64,000 nt of DNA from Planococcus shenhongbingii. GTDB taxonomy: Bacteria > Bacillota > Bacilli > Bacillales_A > Planococcaceae. The first letter of the stretch is position 1. Every line of letters begins with the position of its first letter. The stretch covers positions 372,001-436,000 of the forward strand of contig NZ_CP129235.1 of assembly GCF_030413635.1 (NCBI RefSeq), given 5' to 3'. This document shows positions 24,713 to 33,921 of this stretch, in pieces. A program made the translations under genes and the position numbers. The notes beneath the pieces were generated by a model. The model had not been told where the DNA came from, did no database searches, and worked only from the letters and a program-made list of their open reading frames with translations.

Positions 24713-24727
24713 AAAGAACAGGTTTTT
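24697..24727 (+). terminator. Terminator of GNAT gene; first copy of a 31-bp direct repeat
   Basis: AAAACCTGTTCTTT / AAAGAACAGGTTTT hairpin with T5. The same 31 bp recurs at 25390-25420 with one change. Confidence 0.85.
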
Positions 24728-25389
24728 CAGGCTGTCGAGAAACTCTCGGCAGCCTTTTCTCATTTCGCTCCAGGACGGACGCTTTTCGCGGGGGGCGGCC
24801 CTAAGCCTCCTCGCTCGCTGGCGAAAATCGTGTGCTCCTGCATCGCTGCGCTAGCTTCGTCGCAAATGAACGGGGCAAATTACTTTGCCCCATTCATTCC
24901 CTGCGGGGTCTCAGGACTCGCCCTATTCCCGCAGAAGTCGCCGCCCTCCGCTGCATTCAACTTTATTTTGTCACCTTTTGTGATTCTCTAAAAGAGTGAT
25001 CTTTTGAGAAAGCTCTCTATTCTTTGTTCCTGCTCTTCAGATATGGAGTCAAACAGCGAAGGAAAACATACTGCTCCTGCGCAAGCTCGTCGCAAAGACT
25101 TAGCCTCGCAGGCTTCGGCTAATGTCTTGCCTGCGGGAAAGCGAGACAGCCGAGACCCTGCAACGCCCTTTCATGTTTCGAAGCTAGCGAAGCGATGCAG
25201 AAACAGGAGCGTAAGCGACGAAGCGGCTTGGCGCTCGCCCGCGGCTGAAAACCTATGCTCCTGCAGCGCTATGCGCTTCGTCGCAAAGACTTGGCCTCAC
25301 AATCTTCGGCCAATGTCTTCGCAGCTGGTTGGCGGAATATCGGTAAGGGGAGGTCACTAATACAAATTTCAACTTTCTCAACAAGCTGC
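24728..25389. repeat. Composite GC-richer repeat insertion between duplicated terminators
   Basis: A 662-bp stretch with no convincing gene. 24745-24965 resembles the intergenic Bacillales repeat with motifs GGACGCTTTTCGCGGGG, GCCTCCTCG, CTGCGGGGTCTC and CTATTCCCGCAGAAGTCG, and has an inner hairpin GGGGCAAA / TTTGCCCC. 25068-25135 and 25252-25320 are diverged direct copies of a segment containing TGCTCCTGC ... CGTCGCAAAGACTT ... CTTCGGC ... AATGTCTT. An inverted piece lies near 25195-25230. Open frames across it (25004-25360, 25255-25638) are artefacts of base composition. Confidence 0.75.
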
Positions 25390-25420
25390 AAAACCTGTTC
25401 TTTAAAAAGAATAGGTTTTT
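25390..25420 (+). repeat. Second copy of the duplicated terminator
   Basis: Matches 24697-24727 in 30 of 31 bases (C to T in the right arm). It still folds and ends in a longer T run, so it may act as a terminator in its own right. Confidence 0.85.
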
Positions 25421-25510
25421 TTATATTCCTAAAGAATTCTGAAACTTTTGTGGATTTATGCCGTATATTAAGTAGAATGATAAAGAATGGACGGGATGGG
25501 AGGTTTTGGA

Positions 25511-26047
25511 ATGGAGTTGTTCGGTTTATCCATGGAGCAGCTGTATATGTATACTCTTCTTTTCGCAGGTGCATTGACCTTGCTTTACGTCTTTTTCGGC
25601 GATATTGCGGATGCAGGGGATGGGCTTCCTTTTTTTAACCCGACGATCATTCTGGCATTCATCACTTTGCTGGCTGCGGCCGGTTATTTGCTCGAAGTGA
25701 CGACGAAATTGGATAGTTTTGCGATATTGGGAATCGCTGCGGTTGTGGCACTGTTGCTTGATATTTTGTTATATTTCTTTATTTTACTGCCATTGTCATC
25801 CGCAGAATCTTCGATTGCCTATACGGACGAATCGCTGCTGGGCCAAGTGGCGAAAGTGATTATTCCGATTCCAGTCGACGGCTACGGGGAAGTCATTATT
25901 GAAACTTACGGAGGAATCATTTCAAAACGGGCAACAGGGTTCGACAATGAAGCAATTGGCCAAGATCGGCAAGTATTGATCATTGAAGTAAAAGACGGCA
26001 CGTTGTATGTCAGGGATTATGAACCGCTATTTAGCAAAAGTAAATGA
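25511..26047 (+). CDS. yuaF: NfeD-like membrane protein YuaF
   Basis: 178 residues from the ATG 8 nt after GGGAGG; an ATG at 25487 is weaker. Three membrane helices (about 10-28, 42-62, 68-90) are followed by a C-terminal OB-like domain (about 110-178: LLGQVAKVIIPIPVDGYGEV, QVLIIEVKDGTLYVRDY). B. subtilis YuaF is encoded with flotillin YuaG and takes part in membrane microdomain organisation. The flotillin gene follows after 18 bp. Confidence 0.85.
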   Translation: MELFGLSMEQLYMYTLLFAGALTLLYVFFGDIADAGDGLPFFNPTIILAFITLLAAAGYLLEVTTKLDSFAILGIAAVVALLLDILLYFFILLPLSSAESSIAYTDESLLGQVAKVIIPIPVDGYGEVIIETYGGIISKRATGFDNEAIGQDRQVLIIEVKDGTLYVRDYEPLFSKSK

Positions 26048-26065
26048 CAATGAGGAGGGGTTAGG

Positions 26066-27595
26066 ATGGAAATGACTTGGATTGCATTAGGGATTGCTGC
26101 ATTTGTTGTATTAGCAATAATTGGGGTCTACATTACTAAGTATAAGACCGTAGGGCCAGATGAGGCATTGATTGTGACGGGAAGTTATTTGGGCACCAAA
26201 AATGTTCACACGGATGATTCAGGAAACCGGATAAAAATCATTCGCGGCGGAGGGACTTTCTTGCTGCCGATATTTCAGCAAGCGGCGCCGCTGAGTTTGT
26301 TGTCGAGCAAGTTGGAAGTAACAACTCCGGAAGTTTATACGGAACAAGGTGTCCCGGTTATGGCAGATGGAACGGCCATCATCAAGATTGGCGGCTCTAT
26401 TTCAGAAATTGCCACTGCTGCAGAGCAGTTTTTGGGCAAATCAAAAGAAGACCGGGAAAACGAAGCGAAAGAAGTGCTCGAAGGCCATTTGCGCTCGATT
26501 CTGGGATCCATGACAGTAGAAGAAATTTATAAGAACCGTGATAAGTTCTCCCAAGAAGTCCAGCGTGTCGCTTCACATGACTTGGCGAAAATGGGATTGA
26601 TCATCGTATCATTTACGATTAAAGATGTGCGGGATAAAAACGGTTATTTGGATTCACTCGGTAAAGCGCGGATTGCCCAAGTAAAACGGGATGCAGACAT
26701 CGCAACAGCAGAATCAGAAATGCAGACACGCATCAAACGGGCAGAAGCCGGAAAAGATGCACAGCGCGCTGAAATCGAACGTGCTACTGAAATCGCTGAA
26801 GCAGAAAAAGAGAATTTGCTGAAAGTGGCGGAATACAAGCGGGAGCAGGACAGCGCGAAAGCTCGGGCTGACCAGGCGTATGAGCTTGAAACCGCGCGCT
26901 CGAAACAGGAAGTCGTCGAACAGGAAATGCAAATCCGCATCATTGAACGCCAGAAGCAGATTGAGCTGGAAGAAAAAGAAATTCAGCGCCGCGAGCGCCA
27001 ATATGATTCTGAAGTGAAGAAAAAAGCGGACGCCGACCGTTATGCGGTTGAACAAGCGGCGCAAGCGGAAAAATCGAAACAATTAACGGTTGCAGACGCA
27101 CAGAAATACAGCGTCGAAGCAATGGCAAAAGCGGAAGCCGAAAAAGTGCGCCTGGATGGTTTGGCGAAAGCCGATTCTCTTCGCGCTCAGGGTGAATCAG
27201 AAGCGGATATTATCCGTATGAAAGGTTTGGCTGAGGCGGAAGCAAAACGCAAGATTGCGGAAGCATTTGAGATGTACGGAAAAGCTGCAACTCTTGACAT
27301 GATTGTGAAGATGTTGCCGGAGTATGCGAAAGAAATTGCCAGCCCGCTTGCCAACATTGACAAAATCACCGTGGTGGACACGGGAGGCGGAGAAGGCGGC
27401 GGAGCCAACAAGGTCACTGCTTACGCCACGAATCTAATGTCATCCCTGCAGGAAACTTTGAAAGAATCGTCAGGGATTGATGTCCGTGAAATGCTGGAAA
27501 ACCTAACGGGTAAAACAGATTATCCGCAAACGATTGAACAATTGCGCTACGAATTAGCTGAAAAAGAAAAGGAAATTAAACAACAGCAAGTTTGA
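26066..27595 (+). CDS. floT: Flotillin FloT (YuaG)
   Basis: 509 residues. N-terminal membrane anchor (about 4-24), a PHB/SPFH domain (about 30-210) and a long coiled coil rich in EA/AE repeats (about 215-400, e.g. TERA-type ATEIAEAEKE, GLAKADSLRAQGESEAD), all diagnostic of flotillins. It scaffolds lipid-raft-like membrane domains. ATG behind GAGGAGGGGTTAGG, co-transcribed with yuaF. Confidence 0.95.
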   Translation: MEMTWIALGIAAFVVLAIIGVYITKYKTVGPDEALIVTGSYLGTKNVHTDDSGNRIKIIRGGGTFLLPIFQQAAPLSLLSSKLEVTTPEVYTEQGVPVMADGTAIIKIGGSISEIATAAEQFLGKSKEDRENEAKEVLEGHLRSILGSMTVEEIYKNRDKFSQEVQRVASHDLAKMGLIIVSFTIKDVRDKNGYLDSLGKARIAQVKRDADIATAESEMQTRIKRAEAGKDAQRAEIERATEIAEAEKENLLKVAEYKREQDSAKARADQAYELETARSKQEVVEQEMQIRIIERQKQIELEEKEIQRRERQYDSEVKKKADADRYAVEQAAQAEKSKQLTVADAQKYSVEAMAKAEAEKVRLDGLAKADSLRAQGESEADIIRMKGLAEAEAKRKIAEAFEMYGKAATLDMIVKMLPEYAKEIASPLANIDKITVVDTGGGEGGGANKVTAYATNLMSSLQETLKESSGIDVREMLENLTGKTDYPQTIEQLRYELAEKEKEIKQQQV

Positions 27596-27606
27596 CAACC
27601 AGCTGG

Positions 27607-27645
27607 ATGGCATAAAAGCTTAATCGCTTTTATGCCATTTTTATT
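27607..27645 (+). terminator. Terminator
   Basis: ATGGCATAAAAGC / GCTTTTATGCCAT perfect stem followed by TTTTATTT. Confidence 0.9.
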
Positions 27646-27810
27646 TGAAGTAAAGCCGAATAAAAGAACGAATAGGCCGAAAATATAATAAATTAACAAT
27701 AGAAGAGTGAAAACGGGTTTGCGGACTTTAGTTAAAATGATAGAATATTAATACGAGCTTATGGGGAAAAATTCATAAGGATTAATTATTCAAAGATTAA
27801 GGGGTGTTCA

Positions 27811-29301
27811 ATGAATATACAATTCGGCCGCAGCCTGTATTTATCGGAAGAAGGCCTCTTTGGGCCTGAGACTCAGGAAATCAGTTCCATCGCCTATAAC
27901 TCTGCTGATGTGATAGGCGGTTCGGCGTTCTTTTGTATAATCGGAGAAAACACGGATGGCCATTTGTTTATTGCTGAAGCAATTGATAAAGGTGCTGTCG
28001 CCATCATTGGATCCGATCTGCCGAAATTAAAAAACTATGCAGACAAATATCCAACAAAAACATTTGTGGCAGTGGAAGATTCACGCCAGGCTTTAGCACA
28101 AGTTTCCGGTCATTTTTCTGGAAGAGCCCAGGACCAACTGGTAAAAGTAGGGGTCACAGGGACGAACGGAAAAACGACGACGGCAACTTACGTTTATAAT
28201 TTATTCAATTTACTCGGAATTTCCTGCGGCTTTCTAGGGACTACGGGAATTTATAATTCGGCTGGAAAATTGCCCTATAAAAAAAGCACACCAACTACAC
28301 CTCTTTCATCTGATATCCATCAAATCTTTTCCCAATTGGTTTCTTTTGGCGACCGGGCTGCTGCCATGGAAGTGTCTTCGATTGCACTTGACCAAAAACG
28401 GGTGGAAGGCATTTTGTTCGATGTAGCCATCCATACCAATATTTCTGAGGAACATTTGGAATATCATCAAACTTTTGAGCATTATTTAGAATGTAAATTG
28501 CGTTTATTCAAACAGACGAAAAATGCAGTTATCAATTTGGATGACCAAGGCATGGCAAAAGAGATTTTAGCGGCAGTTGATTATCCCGCACTCACTTATA
28601 GCCAAAAGCCGGATTCAGGTGCAGGGTTGATTTGGACGGATGTCCAGGTCAGAGAAAGCGGCATGCAGTTTGATTTGCAGTACCTGGGGCAGACTTTTAA
28701 AGTGGAAGTGCCATTATTCGGAGAATATAACGCCGGAAATCTGACAGCTGCAATAGGTGCAGCATTGCTGTCTGGCAGCACAATGGAACAAATCATTTCG
28801 GTGCTGCCGCGAATGCCGCAAGTCGAAGGACGTTTCCAGCTGATTGAAGGCCCGGAAGACCGAAAAATCATTCTGGATTATGCCCATACGCCGGTGGCTT
28901 TGGATTTGGTGATGAGAGAAGTGAAGAAGCTGCCCCATAACCGTTTAATCGCTTTGATCGCCGGAATCGGCATCCGGGATTTTTCCAAGATGCCGAAAAT
29001 GGCCAAAGCAGCTGAAGGAAAAGCGGATGTTCTCGTCGTGACTGTTGACCATCCCGGTTTCAATGATCCAAATGATGTGGTCAATGAAGTGTTAAAAGGG
29101 TTTACCGTTCCGTATAAACAGCAAGTATTGACAGCGCCTACCCGGCATGAAGCGGTAGTGGCGGCCCTGCAGGAAAGCGGCCCTAATGATATAGTTCTAT
29201 TATCAAGCGGCTGCATCAACGGCGCCCAGAATATTCGGGGAGAGTTTGTCCCGCATTCGGATGAAGACATCATTGCCGGGTTTTTCCTGCAGCAAAATTA
29301 A
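27811..29301 (+). CDS. MurE-like Mur ligase family protein (divergent)
   Basis: 496 residues with the three Mur ligase domains. The ATP loop GVTGTNGKTTT and the MurE-type STPTTPLSSDIH are intact, and the lysine usually carbamylated is present (LECKLRLFKQ). The C-terminal domain departs from MurE: the DNPR (DAP) position reads DHPG (residues about 413-416), GCGGDRDK reads AGIGIRDF, and the GKGHE region reads SSGCINGAQ. It stands alone between floT and fumC, not in a dcw cluster. It may add L-Lys, the expected diamino acid in this family of bacteria, or act on another substrate. Confidence 0.7.
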   Translation: MNIQFGRSLYLSEEGLFGPETQEISSIAYNSADVIGGSAFFCIIGENTDGHLFIAEAIDKGAVAIIGSDLPKLKNYADKYPTKTFVAVEDSRQALAQVSGHFSGRAQDQLVKVGVTGTNGKTTTATYVYNLFNLLGISCGFLGTTGIYNSAGKLPYKKSTPTTPLSSDIHQIFSQLVSFGDRAAAMEVSSIALDQKRVEGILFDVAIHTNISEEHLEYHQTFEHYLECKLRLFKQTKNAVINLDDQGMAKEILAAVDYPALTYSQKPDSGAGLIWTDVQVRESGMQFDLQYLGQTFKVEVPLFGEYNAGNLTAAIGAALLSGSTMEQIISVLPRMPQVEGRFQLIEGPEDRKIILDYAHTPVALDLVMREVKKLPHNRLIALIAGIGIRDFSKMPKMAKAAEGKADVLVVTVDHPGFNDPNDVVNEVLKGFTVPYKQQVLTAPTRHEAVVAALQESGPNDIVLLSSGCINGAQNIRGEFVPHSDEDIIAGFFLQQN

Positions 29302-29395
29302 CGGCTTTTTCGTATGGAAAGGTCGCTTTTTTTCTGCGGCTTGTGTTTAATAGAAGAGAAGACTACATAAAGAAAAGCGAATTGGAGTGAATGGA

Positions 29396-30778
29396 ATGCA
29401 ATATCGTACTGAAAAAGACACGATGGGCGAAATTCAAGTAGAAGCGGACAAAATGTGGGCAGCGCAGACACAGCGCAGTCTTCAGAACTTTGCAATCGGA
29501 ACTGAGCGCATGCCGCACGAAGTGGTTATGGCATTTGCCCAATTGAAAAAAGCTACAGCAAAAGCGAACCATAAGCTTGGAAAACTTTCTGAAGCGAAAA
29601 TGAAAGCGATTGAAACAGCTGCCAATGAAGTGATCGAAGGCAAATGGAATGACCATTTCCCGTTAGTTGTATGGCAAACAGGAAGCGGTACACAGTCTAA
29701 TATGAATATGAACGAAGTATTGGCGCGCCGTGGAAACGAAATTCTGGCTGAGCAGTCTTCTGAAGAAAAATTGCATCCGAATGATGATGTCAATATGTCT
29801 CAAAGTTCAAATGATACATATCCGACGGCTATGCATGTAGCGGGTGTTTTGGCAGTAACGGAAAACTTGGTTCCGGCTATTCAGAAATTGAAAGCGACGC
29901 TTGATGAAAAATCGAAAAAATTCGATGACATCATCAAAATTGGCCGTACGCATTTACAGGATGCGACTCCATTGACGCTTGGCCAGGAAATCAGCGGCTG
30001 GAGACATATGCTTGAGAAAAGCGAGCGCATGATCCGTGCGAGCGTTGAAGAAATGCGCGAATTGGCAATCGGCGGTACGGCAGTGGGGACAGGCATCAAC
30101 GCTGACCCAACATTCGGACCATCAGTTGCCGAGTTTATCTCAGAAGCGGTCGGCACCACATTTACTTCTGCTGAGAACAAATTCCATGCACTGACAAGCC
30201 ATGACGAAATGGTTTATACGCATGGTGCCATCAAAGCGCTTGCAGCTGACGCAATGAAAATTGCCAATGATGTACGCTGGCTGGCAAGTGGTCCGCGCAG
30301 CGGCATCGGTGAAATTACCATTCCTGAAAATGAGCCGGGCAGCTCGATCATGCCAGGGAAAGTCAACCCGACTCAAAGTGAAGCTTTGACAATGGTAGCT
30401 GTTCAAGTCATGGGCAATGACGCAGCAATCGGATTTGCAGCAAGCCAAGGAAACTTCGAATTGAACGTCTTCAAACCAGTGATCGCTTATAACTTCCTGC
30501 AATCGGTGCGTTTGTTGACAGACAGCTTAATCAGTTTTGATGACAACTGTGCAGTAGGAATTGAAGCGAACCTTGACGTTATCCAAAGCCATGTAAGCAA
30601 TTCATTGATGCTGGTAACGTCATTGAACCCTCATATCGGCTATGAAAAAGCGGCAGCGATTGCCAAGCAAGCACATAAAGAAGGCACGACATTAAAAGAG
30701 TCTGCGGTTAAGAGCGGACATTTAACAGCTGAACAGTTCGACGAGTGGGTACGCCCGGAGAACATGGTCGGAAAATAA
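29396..30778 (+). CDS. fumC: Class II fumarate hydratase
   Basis: 460 residues from the ATG after TTGGAGTG; an upstream GTG at 29387 overlaps that site. The start [13 protein letters not shown] aligns with known FumC starts. Active-site signature [16 protein letters not shown] and the [18 protein letters not shown] segment are complete. It interconverts fumarate and malate in the TCA cycle as a homotetramer and needs no iron-sulfur cluster. Confidence 0.95.
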   Translation: MQYRTEKDTMGEIQVEADKMWAAQTQRSLQNFAIGTERMPHEVVMAFAQLKKATAKANHKLGKLSEAKMKAIETAANEVIEGKWNDHFPLVVWQTGSGTQSNMNMNEVLARRGNEILAEQSSEEKLHPNDDVNMSQSSNDTYPTAMHVAGVLAVTENLVPAIQKLKATLDEKSKKFDDIIKIGRTHLQDATPLTLGQEISGWRHMLEKSERMIRASVEEMRELAIGGTAVGTGINADPTFGPSVAEFISEAVGTTFTSAENKFHALTSHDEMVYTHGAIKALAADAMKIANDVRWLASGPRSGIGEITIPENEPGSSIMPGKVNPTQSEALTMVAVQVMGNDAAIGFAASQGNFELNVFKPVIAYNFLQSVRLLTDSLISFDDNCAVGIEANLDVIQSHVSNSLMLVTSLNPHIGYEKAAAIAKQAHKEGTTLKESAVKSGHLTAEQFDEWVRPENMVGK

Positions 30779-30791
30779 TAAGATGGAAAGC

Positions 30792-30824
30792 AAGCAGCCG
30801 CGAATTCGCGGCTGCTTTTTTTTT
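30792..30824 (+). terminator. Terminator of fumC
   Basis: AAGCAGCCGCG AATT CGCGGCTGCTT, 11-bp perfect stem, then a long T run. Confidence 0.9.
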
Positions 30825-30885
30825 AGCGTGTGTGATTGGGTGGGATTCTGTAGTGAATATGCTGCGAAATCAGCTGCTTTGCTTT

Positions 30886-30980
30886 AGTTGGGCATAATTG
30901 ACCTAAGCTGGGCATCAACAAAAGTAAGTTGGGCATAACTAGTTCGAACTTGAGCATAATGAAATAAAAGCTGGCATAAA
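30886..30980. repeat. Array of five short motifs with 20-21 bp period
   Basis: Units begin at 30886 (AGTTGGGCATAA), 30906 (AGCTGGGCATCA), 30927 (AGTTGGGCATAA), 30948 (ACTTGAGCATAA) and 30969 (AGCTGGCATAAA). The 8-9 bases between units are unrelated. It fills much of the 312-bp gap between fumC and the next gene; a minus-strand frame running through it is not a gene. Confidence 0.8.
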
Positions 30981-31090
30981 CTGCAATGGCGACTGGAACC
31001 ATTCTTCACAAATCCGGCTTTACAAAAGGTTTTATTCCTTAAATGTCGAAGTACATACAAGAAGAACGAAATCATTAAAAGAGGTGCATT

Positions 31091-31753
31091 ATGCAAAAAA
31101 CATTTGTCATGTCATGGAGCGGCGGGAAAGATTCAGCGCTTGCGTACTACCGGGCAGTGATGGACGGCCATGTGCCGGTTGCGCTGTTTACAATGTTTGA
31201 AGAAGATGGCTCTAAATCACGCTCCCATGGCTTGCCGTTAGAGGTGATGGAAGCGCAAGCAGTCCGGATGGGTTTGCCGCTCATGATTGGAAAAGCGAGC
31301 TGGGCAGAATACGAAAAAGAATTTATTGAGCACTTGAAAATATTTAAAGCGCAAGGCATTGAAATGGGGGTTTACGGGGATATCGATTTAGAAGACCATT
31401 TGTTATGGATCCAAAAAGTAAGTGCGGAAGCCGGGATGGAAGTAAATCATCCGCTTTGGCAGGAACCGAGAAAAGACTTGTTGAAAGAATTAATAGAAGA
31501 AGGATTTAAGGCGGTTATTACAGTTGTGGATACGACGCGTCTGGATGAAGTATTTCTTGGACGTGCATTCACCCATGAATTAATTGAAGAATTGGAAGCG
31601 CTCGGAATTGATGCTTGTGGGGAAGAAGGGGAATTTCATACCATTATCATCGATGGACCGATTTTTATTGAACCGGTTCCAGTGGAATTCGGCAAAAAGC
31701 TGGAGGCTGGACATTATCGTATACTCGAGGTGAAACTTCAATCTGAGGAGTGA
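31091..31753 (+). CDS. Dph6-like PP-loop ATP pyrophosphatase
   Basis: 220 residues, ATG behind AAAGAGGTGC. The PP-loop SWSGGKDSALA lies near the N-terminus and the family EEGEFHT motif near residue 180. Archaeal and eukaryotic relatives are diphthine-ammonia ligases, but bacteria make no diphthamide, so this group must adenylate and amidate something else. Its stop lies 8 nt before a GNAT start, suggesting a two-gene operon. Confidence 0.8.
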   Translation: MQKTFVMSWSGGKDSALAYYRAVMDGHVPVALFTMFEEDGSKSRSHGLPLEVMEAQAVRMGLPLMIGKASWAEYEKEFIEHLKIFKAQGIEMGVYGDIDLEDHLLWIQKVSAEAGMEVNHPLWQEPRKDLLKELIEEGFKAVITVVDTTRLDEVFLGRAFTHELIEELEALGIDACGEEGEFHTIIIDGPIFIEPVPVEFGKKLEAGHYRILEVKLQSEE

Positions 31754-31758
31754 TTTGG

Positions 31759-32754
31759 ATGATTCAATTTATGGGTGTTGAAGAGCAGCATATTCGGCAA
31801 ATGGCCGTGCTTTTGGCTAAGCGCCATGAACGAGAACGGAAATTTTTCCCTTATTTCCCTGCAGAGTTCGAAGAATTTGATGAAGCAGAGACGGTGCTCC
31901 GTAAGATTCTGGAGCGGCCATATATCAGTGGGATTGTAGCAGTGAGAGGCATCGATGTTATCGGCTATTTGCTGTATGAATTTAAAGAAAGCGTGGAAAG
32001 AGGACGCTATGTTTGGATGGACTATGAATCCATCGCCATCAAGGAATCGGAGCACCCCCGCCTGCTGCGGCTCTTGTATGCTGATGCAGGAGCGGAGTGG
32101 GTGAAAAACGGTTACTTCCATCATGTAATGATGGTTCCGCTGGGAGACCGGAAAATCGTAGCTGAGTGGCTGGATCAGTCTTTTCGCTATGAACAAAAAT
32201 ATGCTGTCTTGCCGCTCAAAGATTTTGAACCGCAAACATTAACGCCTTTGCCGAATCTGGTTTTTCGAAAAGGAAGCGGCGAAGACGGGCCTTTACTGAA
32301 AAAGATGGCTTTATGGAACAGCATTCATCAAGCATCGGCCCCGTCCTGGCTTCCTATCACGAAAGAGACGATGGAAGACATTAAGAGCAGCTATGAAGAA
32401 TTATCTGCAGACGGAGATGCCTATTTATGGTTGGGCCAGCAAGGCGAACGGGTGGCCGGGTTTCACGTGTATTTCCGGAAAGCGGATCCTTTAAGCCTGG
32501 TGGCGCCGATGAATTGTGTGGAGTTGCCTGCTGCATCAACGAATCCGGACCTGCGTGGCAAAGGGGTAGGGAAAGTCATGGCCAACTACTGCTTTTCGGA
32601 ACTGAAAAAAGAAGGGTTTGATTATATTTTCGCCGACTGGCATTCACCTAACCATTTGGCTTCCTATTTCTGGCCGAAACTGGGGTTCCAGCCTGTCATG
32701 GTCCGCATGTCCCGGCAAATTGATCCGCGCATTTCCTGGGCGCACGGGAGATAA
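31759..32754 (+). CDS. Two-domain GNAT acetyltransferase
   Basis: 331 residues from the ATG spaced 8 nt from GAGGAG. Two GNAT-like halves: an N-terminal one without a clear acetyl-CoA motif (GIVAVRGIDVIGYLLYEF) and a C-terminal one with TNPDLRGKGVGKVMANYCF (motif A) and WHSPNHLASYFWPKLGFQP. Layout resembles tandem GNATs where only the second half is catalytic. Substrate unknown. Confidence 0.8.
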   Translation: MIQFMGVEEQHIRQMAVLLAKRHERERKFFPYFPAEFEEFDEAETVLRKILERPYISGIVAVRGIDVIGYLLYEFKESVERGRYVWMDYESIAIKESEHPRLLRLLYADAGAEWVKNGYFHHVMMVPLGDRKIVAEWLDQSFRYEQKYAVLPLKDFEPQTLTPLPNLVFRKGSGEDGPLLKKMALWNSIHQASAPSWLPITKETMEDIKSSYEELSADGDAYLWLGQQGERVAGFHVYFRKADPLSLVAPMNCVELPAASTNPDLRGKGVGKVMANYCFSELKKEGFDYIFADWHSPNHLASYFWPKLGFQPVMVRMSRQIDPRISWAHGR

Positions 32755-32779
32755 CACGATTATGAAAACTGCCTTTATT

Positions 32780-32822
32780 AAAAAATCTCCGCAGCCTCAA
32801 AAGAGGACGCGGAGATTTTATT
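32780..32822. terminator. Bidirectional terminator
   Basis: AAAATCTCCGC / GCGGAGATTTT stem with T/A runs on both sides, between convergent genes. Confidence 0.85.
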
Positions 32823-33864
32823 CTTTTCGGAAAACCCAGGTGCGCTGAACGACAAAGCCGAAGATAAAGAGGATCGTGTCTACAAATACTTTGAGAATGA
32901 CTTCCCCACGTCCCAGCCATTCAGCGTAAAGAAAGTGAACAGAACCGGCAGACATCATCATGATGAAAGCGGCCAATATGTAATAGCGGATAAAGGACTT
33001 TCTGGAACCTTGGCCAAAAACTTTGTTGCGGTTGATATAGTAATTGAATAGTGAAGAAAGAATCCGGGCTGCAACTGTTGCGAAAATAATGAACAATTGC
33101 GGCTCTTCGTTCCGCCAAAGCTGAATAAACAGCCAGTACAGACCGATATCCAAAGCGAAGGACGCCCCTCCGGATAAACCGTATAACAAAAAGATTTTGT
33201 AGACATGATAAGAATCCCGAAGTGGATGGAAATGGGAGGATTTGTTGTTGTCCAAGTAAACCGTCTCGATGGGCACTTCCGAAAGGGGAATCTTTTGAGC
33301 GCGCAGCGCCGCCAGCATATTCATTTCGTATTCAAAGCGCTCGCCTGCTACGCTCAGCAAAGGAGTGAGATGCTGGACTGGAATGCCGCGCAAGCCGGTT
33401 TGTGTATCAGTTAGAACCGCACCAGTGGCAAGCCGGAATAATAAACGTGTAAAGCGGTTGCCGAACCGGCTTCGGAAAGGCACATGCTCTTGGCTGAAAT
33501 CCCTTGCGCCAAGCACTACATGGCCAGGGAGTTCTGCAAGTTTCCTGGCTATTTTAACCATGTCCGATACTAAATGCTGGCCATCAGCATCTACTGTGAT
33601 AACCGCATCATAGGAAAGTTGATGGTTGAGTATGTAATGGAAAGAGGTTTTCAATGCCCGCCCTTTGCCTTGATTGACCGCATGGCGAAGCACCGTCACT
33701 TCAGGAATGGGAGAAAGCGTTTCGAAAAAACCGGCATATTCAGGGCCGCTGCCGTCATCGATGACAATGATTTTCTGAAATCCTGCTGCCAGTATTTCCT
33801 TGATCAAAGACCCGCATTTTGTATCTGGTTTATAAGCCGGAATGATAACTGCGAATTGTTTCAC
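32818..33864 (-). CDS. GT2 glycosyltransferase fused to GtrA-like membrane domain
   Basis: 348 residues from GTG behind AAAGGAGGCC; the frame upstream lacks a site. Residues 1-~215 are a dolichyl-phosphate-mannose-synthase-type GT2 domain (VIIPAYKPD, IVIDDGSG, DADGQHL as the metal-binding DxD). The C-terminal ~130 residues form four helices of the GtrA family (GLSGGASFALDIGLYWL; NYYINRNKVFG). Such proteins charge and flip undecaprenyl-linked sugars for decorating wall polymers. The sugar is unknown. Confidence 0.85.
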   Translation of the reverse strand: MKQFAVIIPAYKPDTKCGSLIKEILAAGFQKIIVIDDGSGPEYAGFFETLSPIPEVTVLRHAVNQGKGRALKTSFHYILNHQLSYDAVITVDADGQHLVSDMVKIARKLAELPGHVVLGARDFSQEHVPFRSRFGNRFTRLLFRLATGAVLTDTQTGLRGIPVQHLTPLLSVAGERFEYEMNMLAALRAQKIPLSEVPIETVYLDNNKSSHFHPLRDSYHVYKIFLLYGLSGGASFALDIGLYWLFIQLWRNEEPQLFIIFATVAARILSSLFNYYINRNKVFGQGSRKSFIRYYILAAFIMMMSAGSVHFLYAEWLGRGEVILKVFVDTILFIFGFVVQRTWVFRKE

Positions 33865-33921
33865 AAAAGGCCTCCTTTCAATTTCCAGCTGACTAAAAAT
33901 AATGATGAGAACTGCATGATA

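Noticed and set aside
25004..25638. Two overlapping plus-strand frames (118 and 127 codons) in the repeat insertion
   Set aside because: They run through repeated, compositionally odd DNA, lack ribosome sites, are rich in Arg/Ser/Cys, and the second runs over the duplicated terminator into yuaF in the wrong frame.
30886..30980. CRISPR array
   Set aside because: Units are ~12 bp with 8-9 bp linkers and are imperfect; CRISPR repeats are ~24-40 bp with similar-length spacers, and no cas gene is present.
30884..31096. Minus-strand frame of 70 codons after fumC
   Set aside because: It is a by-product of the 21-bp motif array and has no ribosome site; the following gene's leader overlaps it.
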